A DNA stretch of 5,610 nt from JAYPWI01 sp038135065 (GTDB taxonomy: Bacteria; Actinomycetota; Acidimicrobiia; Acidimicrobiales; Poriferisodalaceae), in NCBI GenBank assembly GCA_038135065.1, contig JAYPWI010000072.1:1-5610 (forward strand), in the 5' to 3' direction. The notes under the pieces were generated by a model. The model made no database searches. It saw only the letters and a program-made list of their open reading frames with translations, and was not told the origin of the DNA. How positions within the stretch are numbered: position 1 is the first letter of the stretch; each line of letters opens with the position of its first letter. Positions 1 to 5,610 of the stretch are shown here, piece by piece. Made by a program: the position numbers and the translations under genes.

Positions 1-512
1 CGGCCGCTGACAGCGTGCCGGCCATGGTGGCCAATCACGCACGGGCCGTGGTGGCCGGTCCCGGGGGCCGACGCGTCGTCGCTGTCGCCGACATCCCGAC
101 GGGCCCTGGTTCGACCTCGCTGGGTGCCGGCGAGTTCGTGGTTGCGATCGAAGTGGATCGCAAGCCGGCCAACACCGGAGAGGCCTACCTGCGCATCACC
201 CCACGAACCGAGATGGACATCGCCATCGTGGGCGCAGGGGCCCGGATCACCCTCGACGAGAACGGGGTCTGCACCGCGGCAACGGTGTCGCTCGGCGCGG
301 TTGCCCCCACCGTGGTGCGGGTGCCCGACGCCGAGGCTGCCCTGGTGGGCTCGACCCTCGATGACGAGGCCTTGGCCGCCTGCGCAGCAGCCGCATCTGC
401 AATGTGCAGCCCGATCGACGACATGCGGGGCACTGTGGAATACCGGACACAGGTAGCTGGGGTCCTGGCCCGTCGGGCCGTGGTCGCCGCAGCAGAACGA
501 GCACGAGGCTAA
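1..512 (+). CDS. Molybdenum hydroxylase FAD-binding medium subunit, 3' part (CoxM-like)
   Basis: This is the C-terminal part of the flavin subunit that passes electrons from the [2Fe-2S] subunit to an external acceptor in molybdenum hydroxylases. The frame is open from base 3 to a TAA at 510-512 and gives about 169 residues; whole family members are near 290, so the start lies outside the window. The first visible residues, AADSVPAMVANHARAVVAGP, match the end of the FAD-binding domain. The rest fits the CO-dehydrogenase flavoprotein C-terminal domain: YLRITPRTEMDIAIVGAGA, then a late CSPIDDMRGTVEYR segment and a final arginine/alanine-rich helix. The FAD-contact glycine motifs of the N-terminal half are not visible. 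The small and large subunits follow directly, giving the M-S-L order known from cox clusters. The GTG at 15 is an internal valine codon, not the start. The family is certain; the substrate is not shown by this subunit. Confidence 0.93.
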   Translation, partial: AADSVPAMVANHARAVVAGPGGRRVVAVADIPTGPGSTSLGAGEFVVAIEVDRKPANTGEAYLRITPRTEMDIAIVGAGARITLDENGVCTAATVSLGAVAPTVVRVPDAEAALVGSTLDDEALAACAAAASAMCSPIDDMRGTVEYRTQVAGVLARRAVVAAAERARG

Positions 513-518
513 GGAGGT
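511..518 (+). promoter_or_regulatory. Strong Shine-Dalgarno site for the [2Fe-2S] subunit
   Basis: AAGGAGGT is a near-perfect complement to the 16S rRNA 3' end. It overlaps the stop codon of the FAD subunit gene, and its GGAGG core ends five bases before the ATG at 523. This fixes that start and suggests coupled translation from the upstream gene. Confidence 0.85.
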
Positions 519-522
519 CGCA

Positions 523-1002
523 ATGAGTCGACGACACGTGAATTGCACGATCAACGGGGACAGCACCGATTTCCTCACCGAGGACTTCACGACCCTCCTC
601 AATGCGCTGCGCGACGAGGTGGGCCTCATGGGGGCCAAGGAGGGGTGCGGTACGGGCGACTGCGGCGCCTGCTCGGTGCTCATGGATGGGCACGTGACCT
701 GCTCGTGCCTGATCTTCGCTCCCGAAGCCGAAGGCCGAACCATCGTCACGGTGGAGGGTCTGGCCGATCACACCGAGCTGCATCCCCTGCAGCAGGCATT
801 CCTCGAGAACGCCGCACTGCAGTGCGGGATCTGCACTCCGGGGTTCCTGGTGGCCGCCAAGGCCCTTCTGGACCGCAACCCCGACCCGACCGAAACCGAA
901 ATCCGCTACGCCCTGGCTGGCAACCTCTGCCGGTGCACGGGCTACGACAAGATCATTCGCGCCGTCCAGGACGCCGCCGAACAGCTGAGGGCCAACGCAT
1001 GA
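523..1002 (+). CDS. Molybdenum hydroxylase small [2Fe-2S] subunit (CoxS-like)
   Basis: The 159-residue protein carries two [2Fe-2S] clusters that relay electrons from the molybdenum centre to FAD. The N-terminal plant-ferredoxin-like domain holds C42, C47, C50 and C62 (C-x4-C-x2-C-x11-C, within GCGTGDCGAC). The helical C-terminal domain holds C101, C104, C136 and C138, seen as QCGICTPG and LCRCTGY. All eight ligands are present with spacing very close to characterised CoxS proteins. Q100, just before C101, matches the conserved glutamine that contacts the pterin cofactor. There is no signal peptide, so it is probably cytoplasmic or on the inner membrane face with its partners. The ATG at 523 has a strong SD. 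The stop overlaps the large-subunit start as ATGA at 999-1002. Length is typical and nothing is missing. Confidence 0.97.
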   Translation: MSRRHVNCTINGDSTDFLTEDFTTLLNALRDEVGLMGAKEGCGTGDCGACSVLMDGHVTCSCLIFAPEAEGRTIVTVEGLADHTELHPLQQAFLENAALQCGICTPGFLVAAKALLDRNPDPTETEIRYALAGNLCRCTGYDKIIRAVQDAAEQLRANA

Positions 1003-3254
1003 CCGTCACCGAAGACAACCCCAACACCGGCTACAAGTGGGTGGGAACCCGCCAGATTCGTCCCGACGGACTCGACAAGGTGACAGGCAAGGCCCGCTTC
1101 GGTGCCGACCTGGTGCTGCCGGGCATGCTGCACGGGCGTGTCCTGCGCTCGCCCCATGCTCACGCCCGAATCGTCTCCATCGACACCTCCGATGCGGAGG
1201 CCATGGAAGGGGTGCGGGCCGTCATCACCGGCGCCGATTTCCCCGACCTGGTCGAGGCGGGTCGCTCCGCAGCCGACATCGCGGTGGCGGCCAACGCCAT
1301 GGCCCGCGACAAGGTGCTCTACGAAGGGCACCCGGTGGCTGCCGTGGCGGCCACGACCCGTGAGCTGGCTGCGGCTGCAGTGAAAGCCATCAAGGTCACC
1401 TACGAGGTGCTCGGCCATGTCCTGACCGTGGACGAGGCCATGGCCGACGGCGCTCCGCTCCTCCACGACGGCATGATCACCAACGGCGTGGATCCCAAGC
1501 CCGAGACGCCCTCCAACGTGGCGGCAAAGACCACGTTCGAGCGTGGCGATCTCGACAAGGGGTTCGCCGAGGCCGACATGGTCGTCGAGCGCGAGTTCAC
1601 CACCAAGCCGGTCCACCAGGGATACATCGAGCCCCACGCTGCGGTGGCCGACTGTGGCCAGGACGGCCGGGCCACCCTGTGGTGCTCCAGCCAGGGCCAC
1701 TTCGCCATGCGGGCCTACGCCTGCACCGTGCTGGGCTGGGACACAGGCCGCCTCAAGGTCATCCCCGCCGAGATCGGTGGCGGGTTCGGCGGCAAGACGG
1801 TGATCTACCTCGAGCCCCTCGCCGTTCGCCTGAGCCAGAAGGCGGGGCGTCCGGTCAAGCTGGTCATGGACCGCGACGAGGTGTTCAGGGCCACCGGCCC
1901 GACCTCGGGCAGCCGGATGAAGGTCAAGATGGGCATGACCAACGAGGGCCGCATCACGGCCGCCCATGTCTGGCTCGCGTTCGAAGCAGGCGCGTTCCCG
2001 GGATCCCCGGTCGGCGCAGCATCGATGTGTGCTCTGGCCTGCTACGACCTCGAGAACTTCCTCATCGAGGGCTACGACGTCGTGGTGAACAAGCCCCGAG
2101 TTGCCGCCTATCGGGCCCCTGGAGCACCGATCAGTGCCTTCGCTGTCGAGTCGGTCGTCGACGAACTGGCCAAGGGCATCGGGATGGATCCCATCGACGT
2201 TCGTTTGGCGAATGCGGCCAAGGAGGGCACGCAGGCTCCCTACGGTCCGAAGATGCCGCGGGTCGGTCTGATCGAGACCCTCGAGGCCATCAAGAACCAT
2301 CCGAACTACCAGGCAGAGCTCGGTCCCAACCAGGGCCGTGGGGTGGCCTGTGGGTTCTGGTTCAACGCAGGGATGAACTCCTCCGCCACCGTGCACGTCA
2401 ACGAGGACGGCACGGTCACCGTCGTGACCGGATCGCCCGACATCGGGGGCAGCCGCCAGTCGATGGCGCTGATGGCCGCAGAGACGTTGGGCATCGCCTA
2501 CGACCGGATCCGTCCTGTCGTGGCTGATACCGAGACGGTGGGCTTCAACGACGTGACCGGAGGCTCGCGAGTGACCCTGGCCACCGGTGCCGCCGTGGTC
2601 GAGTCCTGCGAAAAGGTCATCGAGAGCCTGCGGGAACGGGCTGCCAAGACCTGGGACTGCGAGGTCGACGAGGTCGAGTGGGTGGACGGTCAGGCCCAGC
2701 GGTCTGACGGTTCCCAGCCGCCCCTGTCGCTCGGCGACCTGGCATCCAAAGCCGGCCGCACCGGGGGCCCCATCTCGGCGAACGCATCCCTGAACGCCCG
2801 GGGTGTGGGCGCGGGCTACTCGACCCAGATGGCCGACATCGAGGTCGACCCCGAGACCGGGGTCAGCCGCGTCGTCCGCTACACCACCGCCCAAGACGCT
2901 GGACGGGCCATCAGCCCCCAATACGTGGAGGGGCAGTTCCAGGGAGGGGTCGCCCAGGGCATCGGGTGGGCCCTCAACGAGGAGTACGTGCACGGCTCCG
3001 ACGGCCGGATGCAGAACCAGTCGTTCCTCGACTACCGCATCCCCGTCGCCTCCGACCTTCCCATGATCGACACGGTGATCGTCGAGGTGCCGAATCCTGC
3101 TCATCCCTATGGGGTGCGTGGGGTCGGTGAGGTTGGCATCGTGCCGCCCATGGCCGCGGTGGCCAACGCCATCAACGGTGCCATCGGGGTGCGGATGGAG
3201 GCACTTCCGATGTCGCCGCCGTCGATTCTGGCTGCCGTCAACGACCAGAGCTGA
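999..3254 (+). CDS. Molybdenum hydroxylase large molybdopterin-binding subunit (xanthine dehydrogenase family)
   Basis: This 751-residue catalytic subunit binds the molybdopterin cofactor and hydroxylates its substrate with oxygen from water. The N-terminal aldehyde oxidase/xanthine dehydrogenase a/b hammerhead domain covers roughly residues 20-130 (GLDKVTGKARFGADLVLPGM). Cofactor and active-site motifs follow in family order: Q232 in SSQGHFAMRAY, the conserved glutamine near Mo; GGGFGGK at 260-266; AYRAPGAP at 370-377; a GSPDIGGSRQS loop; TGGSR; GQFQGG at 645-650; and GVGE with catalytic-type E711. The loop at 370-377 is neither AYRCSFR (form I CO dehydrogenase) nor AYRGAGR (form II CoxL-like), so CO oxidation is unlikely. 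The ATG at 999 overlaps the small-subunit stop and has GAGG at 987-990, eight bases upstream. The same frame stays open further upstream, but that stretch is only a shadow of the small-subunit gene. Family is certain; the substrate is unknown, with an aldehyde or N-heterocycle plausible. Confidence 0.96.
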   Translation: MTVTEDNPNTGYKWVGTRQIRPDGLDKVTGKARFGADLVLPGMLHGRVLRSPHAHARIVSIDTSDAEAMEGVRAVITGADFPDLVEAGRSAADIAVAANAMARDKVLYEGHPVAAVAATTRELAAAAVKAIKVTYEVLGHVLTVDEAMADGAPLLHDGMITNGVDPKPETPSNVAAKTTFERGDLDKGFAEADMVVEREFTTKPVHQGYIEPHAAVADCGQDGRATLWCSSQGHFAMRAYACTVLGWDTGRLKVIPAEIGGGFGGKTVIYLEPLAVRLSQKAGRPVKLVMDRDEVFRATGPTSGSRMKVKMGMTNEGRITAAHVWLAFEAGAFPGSPVGAASMCALACYDLENFLIEGYDVVVNKPRVAAYRAPGAPISAFAVESVVDELAKGIGMDPIDVRLANAAKEGTQAPYGPKMPRVGLIETLEAIKNHPNYQAELGPNQGRGVACGFWFNAGMNSSATVHVNEDGTVTVVTGSPDIGGSRQSMALMAAETLGIAYDRIRPVVADTETVGFNDVTGGSRVTLATGAAVVESCEKVIESLRERAAKTWDCEVDEVEWVDGQAQRSDGSQPPLSLGDLASKAGRTGGPISANASLNARGVGAGYSTQMADIEVDPETGVSRVVRYTTAQDAGRAISPQYVEGQFQGGVAQGIGWALNEEYVHGSDGRMQNQSFLDYRIPVASDLPMIDTVIVEVPNPAHPYGVRGVGEVGIVPPMAAVANAINGAIGVRMEALPMSPPSILAAVNDQS

Positions 3255-3263
3255 TCGGGTTAC

Positions 3264-3272
3264 AGGTGATCC
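3264..3272 (+). promoter_or_regulatory. Extended anti-SD match upstream of the MoaD-like gene
   Basis: AGGTGATCC is a nine-base complement to the 3' end of bacterial 16S rRNA (GGATCACCT). The AGG part aligns with the SD core and leaves seven bases before the GTG at 3274, a normal distance. It supports the GTG as the true start of the small gene even though that gene is interrupted later. Confidence 0.55.
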
Positions 3273-3273
3273 G

Positions 3274-3531
3274 GTGACGGTCAGGGTTCACCTCGCATCA
3301 GCCCTCCGGGGGTTCTCCTCCGGTGAGGCCGATGTCGAGCTCGAGCCCGGCGACGGGGCCACCTTGCAGCGGCTCATACTATTGCTCGCCGCGGGGTTCC
3401 CCGGTTTCGGGTAACCGCTTCGTCAGGCCTCGTCGGTGGCCATCGACGGCGAGATCATCGCCGATGCCCAGTACGAATCCGTTCCTGACGGGGCCGAGGT
3501 GCACTTCCTCGACATGCACCAGGGGGGTTGA
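3274..3531 (+). pseudogene. MoaD/ThiS-family sulfur carrier, interrupted by an in-frame TAA
   Basis: Read in one frame from GTG 3274 to TGA 3529-3531 this is an 86-codon gene, the size of MoaD-type ubiquitin-like carriers, with a TAA at 3412-3414 (codon 47). The first half, MTVRVHLASALRGF followed by EADVELEPGDGATLQRL and a FPGFG turn, looks like a MoaD N-terminal half. The second half, in the same frame, reads SSVAIDGEIIADAQ then VPDGAEVHFL and ends in Gly-Gly, the C-terminus that becomes a thiocarboxylate in this family. No net frameshift is needed, so a single base change could have made the stop. MoaD supplies sulfur for molybdopterin, which fits the molybdenum enzyme upstream. As it stands only a 46-residue fragment without Gly-Gly would be made. 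Alternatives are a sequencing error or restart at GTG 3436, which has no clear SD. UAA recoding has no common bacterial precedent. The family call rests on pattern only. Confidence 0.75.
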
Positions 3532-3578
3532 GGGCCCGAGGGGAGGTGGCGCAGGTGGTCGCGAACTACCGTGTCGCC

Positions 3579-4991
3579 ATGGACGAACTCTGGAAGCTCG
3601 GAGCGACCGAGGTGGCGGAGGGCATCGCTGAGCGCCGCTTCTCCCCGAGCGAGGTCATGGCCTCGGTCGTGGATCGGGTGGAGGCCTGCAACCCGGTCCT
3701 GAACGCCATCACCCTGCCCCTCATCGAGCAGGCCGTCGAGACTGCCGGTGAGGCCGATCGGGCCGTGGCGCAGGGTGCTGCGCTGGGACCGATGTTCGGG
3801 GTGCCCGTCACGGTCAAGGAGAACATCGACCAAGCGGGGCTGCCGAACACCAACGGGGTGCCCGCCTTCGTCGAGAACCTGGCCACCGAGGACCATCCGG
3901 TGGTTCGAAACCTGACTGCGGCCGGGGCCATCGTGATCGGGCGGACCAATACCCCTGAATTCTCCATGCGGGCCACCACCGACAACCCGCTGCGGGGCCG
4001 CACCCGCAATCCCTGGGACGACGAGGCGTCACCGGGCGGCTCCTCGGGCGGTGCCGGTGCCGCGTGCGCGTCGGGCATGGGGGCGGTGCACCACGGCAAC
4101 GACATCGGTGGATCGCTCCGGTTCCCCTCGTTCACCAATGGGGTCACGACCGTGAAGCCGAGCTCGTTCCGGGTGCCGGTGTACAACAGCTCCGCCCCTG
4201 CCGAGCGGGGACCGCTGTCGCAGATCATGTCGGTGCAGGGGGTGATCGCCCGCCACGCCGCCGATGTACGGATCGCCACCCGGGTGATCACCACCCCAGA
4301 CCCTCGGGACCCGAACAGCCCGCCCGTGCCCTGGGACGGACCGGCGATCGACGGCCCGATCCCCGTCGCGGTGACCCTCGAGACCGCTGGCTACGAGATC
4401 CATCCCGGCATCGTGGCCCTGGTGGAGCGGGCCGCCGACGTGCTCGCCGATGCGGGCTACGCAGTGAAGTGGGTCGATCCGCCCCCGGTCATCGACAGCG
4501 CACGGGAATGGTTCAGGGCCGGAACGACCGAGATGGCGGTCACCCTCGATCCGATGATCCGTACCCATGGCAGCGACACGATCAAGGAAATCTTCGACGG
4601 TTACTACGAGATGTCGGAGCTGCTCGATCGTGACGGGTACATGACGGCGCTCGGTGACCGGACCCGCCTCATGCGGCAGTGGAGCCTGTTCGGTGACCAG
4701 TACCCCTTGGTGCTCACCCCGTTCCTCATGCGGCCCACCTTCGATTGGGACTATGACGCCCGCGGGTTCGAGCAGGTCAAGGATCTGTTTGACTCGGCCA
4801 TCTACTCCACCGGCATCAACTATCTCGGGCTGCCGGCCGGGGTGATCGGGATGGATCTGGTCGACGGTCGCCCGGCTGCGGTTCAGATCGTGGGACGCCG
4901 CTGGCGGGAGGACCTGATCTGTGATGCGCTCGAGGCCATCGAGGAGGCCAACGGAGTGCTGGCCCATCGGCTCTGGGAGCGGGAGGCATGA
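3579..4991 (+). CDS. Amidase signature family hydrolase
   Basis: This is a 470-residue amidase-signature enzyme that hydrolyses C-N amide bonds, with no visible signal peptide. The catalytic triad is complete: K80 in VTVKENID, cis-serine S155 in SPGGSSGGAGA and nucleophile S179 in GNDIGGSLRFPS. The spacings of 75 and 24 residues equal those I recall for fatty acid amide hydrolase (K142, S217, S241). The IGRTNTPEFSM segment before the triad glycines is also typical. The C-terminal third (NYLGLPAGVIGM, then AAVQIVGRRWREDLI) matches the usual amidase ending. It lacks GatB/GatC neighbours, so a role in tRNA amidation is unlikely; the substrate is unknown. Start: ATG 3579 gives MDELWKLGATEV, a typical family N-terminus, but no SD precedes it. 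GTG 3555 has GGAGG at 3542-3546 with eight bases spacing and would add eight residues. The stop overlaps the next start as ATGA. Confidence 0.95.
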   Translation: MDELWKLGATEVAEGIAERRFSPSEVMASVVDRVEACNPVLNAITLPLIEQAVETAGEADRAVAQGAALGPMFGVPVTVKENIDQAGLPNTNGVPAFVENLATEDHPVVRNLTAAGAIVIGRTNTPEFSMRATTDNPLRGRTRNPWDDEASPGGSSGGAGAACASGMGAVHHGNDIGGSLRFPSFTNGVTTVKPSSFRVPVYNSSAPAERGPLSQIMSVQGVIARHAADVRIATRVITTPDPRDPNSPPVPWDGPAIDGPIPVAVTLETAGYEIHPGIVALVERAADVLADAGYAVKWVDPPPVIDSAREWFRAGTTEMAVTLDPMIRTHGSDTIKEIFDGYYEMSELLDRDGYMTALGDRTRLMRQWSLFGDQYPLVLTPFLMRPTFDWDYDARGFEQVKDLFDSAIYSTGINYLGLPAGVIGMDLVDGRPAAVQIVGRRWREDLICDALEAIEEANGVLAHRLWEREA

Positions 4992-5610
4992 GCGTCATGT
5001 CCGACCGAGACCTGGCCGTCTTCGTGACCGACCAGGCAGCCGAGATGGTCGGCCGCGCCGAGGTTGCTGCGGCCTGGGAAGAGCCCTCGGCCCTGGAAGG
5101 GATGACGGTCGGTGCCTTGTGCGCTCACCTGACAAGAGCGGCGGGTGCGACCGTTGCCTACCTCGACCGCACCGATCCCGAGGCACGGGCCGAGGACGAA
5201 CTGCTCACCGACCGCACGTATTTCCATGCAGCGCTCGACAGTCCCATCCACGAGCGAATCCGGGAGGTGTCGGCCGACGAGTCGGCCCAGGGTCACCCCG
5301 CCATTGCCGATCTCCTGGCCAGGGTGGCCACCGAGCTTCGAGAACGGCTGGCCAGCGAGCCGCCCGACCGGCTGGTTGGCGCCCTTGGAGGCCGGATGCT
5401 GACCCTCGACGACTTCTGCCGCACCAGGCTGATCGAGGTGGTGCTGCACACCGACGACGTGGCAGCGAGCGTGGGAGTCGATCCACCCGAACCACCCCCG
5501 GAAGCCATGGAGATCATCAGCGACATCCTGGTCGGCATCGCCCGTCATGTGCACGGTGATCGGGCCGTGGTCAACACCCTCGCTCGCCGGGAACGAGCTC
5601 CGGCCGGCGT
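4988..5610 (+). CDS. Mycothiol-dependent maleylpyruvate isomerase N-domain (DinB-like) protein, 3' truncated by window
   Basis: The frame from ATG 4988 is open to the window end, giving 207 residues with no stop. The sequence fits the MDMPI metal-binding N-terminal domain of the DinB four-helix superfamily: a first helix ending in W30, then ALEGMTVGALCAHLTRAAG, then RLIEVVLHTDDVAASVG and a late INTERVAL of helix leading to NTLARRERAP, which often closes this domain. The likely metal ligands are H47, E150 and H154; the E-x3-H spacing matches E144/H148 of the characterised Corynebacterium glutamicum enzyme. Family members are thiol-dependent isomerases or transferases, mostly of unknown substrate, so the isomerase name describes homology rather than activity. 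The ATG overlaps the amidase stop (ATGA), with GGGAG at 4975-4979 eight bases upstream. ATG 4997 is an alternative start ten bases after a GGAGG. Any C-terminal domain lies beyond the window. Confidence 0.88.
   Translation, partial: MSVMSDRDLAVFVTDQAAEMVGRAEVAAAWEEPSALEGMTVGALCAHLTRAAGATVAYLDRTDPEARAEDELLTDRTYFHAALDSPIHERIREVSADESAQGHPAIADLLARVATELRERLASEPPDRLVGALGGRMLTLDDFCRTRLIEVVLHTDDVAASVGVDPPEPPPEAMEIISDILVGIARHVHGDRAVVNTLARRERAPAG

Noticed and set aside
543..998. In-frame extension of the large-subunit frame upstream of its ATG
   Set aside because: It overlaps the complete [2Fe-2S] subunit gene in another frame, and its Arg/Pro/Gly-rich translation matches no domain. The family N-terminus fits the ATG at 999, which has an SD.
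942..3104. Very long open frame on the minus strand (720 codons) opposite the large subunit
   Set aside because: The plus strand encodes a full, motif-complete molybdenum subunit here. The antisense product shows no recognisable domain and has the skewed composition expected from an antisense shadow in a GC-rich gene.
3412..3414. Recoding of the TAA as an amino acid
   Set aside because: Known bacterial stop recoding uses UGA (selenocysteine) or UAG (pyrrolysine), and no recoding stem-loop or neighbouring genes support it. A point mutation or sequence error is simpler.
3436..3531. Possible separate small gene starting at GTG 3436 for the second half of the MoaD-like protein
   Set aside because: No SD precedes this GTG, and the 31-residue product would be half a ubiquitin-like fold. 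It is better explained as the remainder of the interrupted gene.
3323..3631. Open frame of about 100 codons crossing the broken MoaD-like gene into the amidase
   Set aside because: It is an Arg/Ser/Pro-rich shadow frame. The carrier halves are both explained by a different single frame, so no frameshift into this one is needed.
4883..5554. Minus-strand open frame opposite the MDMPI-like gene, and a plus-strand frame at 4921-5559
   Set aside because: Both are shadows. The frame from 4988 gives a recognisable domain with its metal ligands, while these give low-complexity Arg/Gly-rich or unrecognisable products.

Overview
The window is very GC-rich, with third codon positions dominated by G and C. 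All genes are on the + strand and packed with almost no gaps. The last gene belongs to the mycothiol-dependent maleylpyruvate isomerase (MDMPI, DinB-like) group, and mycothiol is an actinobacterial thiol. I therefore infer a high-GC actinobacterium, without being able to place it further. No tRNA, rRNA, CRISPR array, insertion sequence, attachment site or clear terminator was seen, and no gene-free stretch exceeds about 50 bases apart from the broken small gene.

Layout: (1) 1-512, the 3' part of a medium FAD subunit of a molybdenum hydroxylase, cut by the window edge. (2) 523-1002, the small [2Fe-2S] subunit. (3) 999-3254, the large molybdopterin subunit. Together they form a complete M-S-L set (cox-like gene order) of the xanthine dehydrogenase / CO dehydrogenase family. 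The large-subunit active-site loop reads AYRAPG, so this is not a typical CO dehydrogenase. (4) 3274-3531, a MoaD/ThiS-type ubiquitin-like sulfur carrier gene with a good ribosome binding site and a C-terminal Gly-Gly, but with an in-frame TAA at codon 47. (5) 3579-4991, an amidase-signature hydrolase with an intact Ser-Ser-Lys triad. (6) 4988 to the window end, an MDMPI N-domain (DinB-like) protein, cut by the right edge.

The genes look like one operon: short gaps, two ATGA start/stop overlaps and consistent Shine-Dalgarno (SD) sites. A plausible but unproven reading is a catabolic cluster. The molybdenum enzyme would hydroxylate a carbon next to nitrogen in a heterocycle or similar substrate, the amidase would hydrolyse a resulting amide or lactam, and the DinB-like protein would act on a downstream intermediate. 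The MoaD-like protein would have supported cofactor sulfur transfer. The substrate cannot be read from the sequence. The most notable point is the interrupted sulfur carrier gene, which is either real decay or a sequence error.
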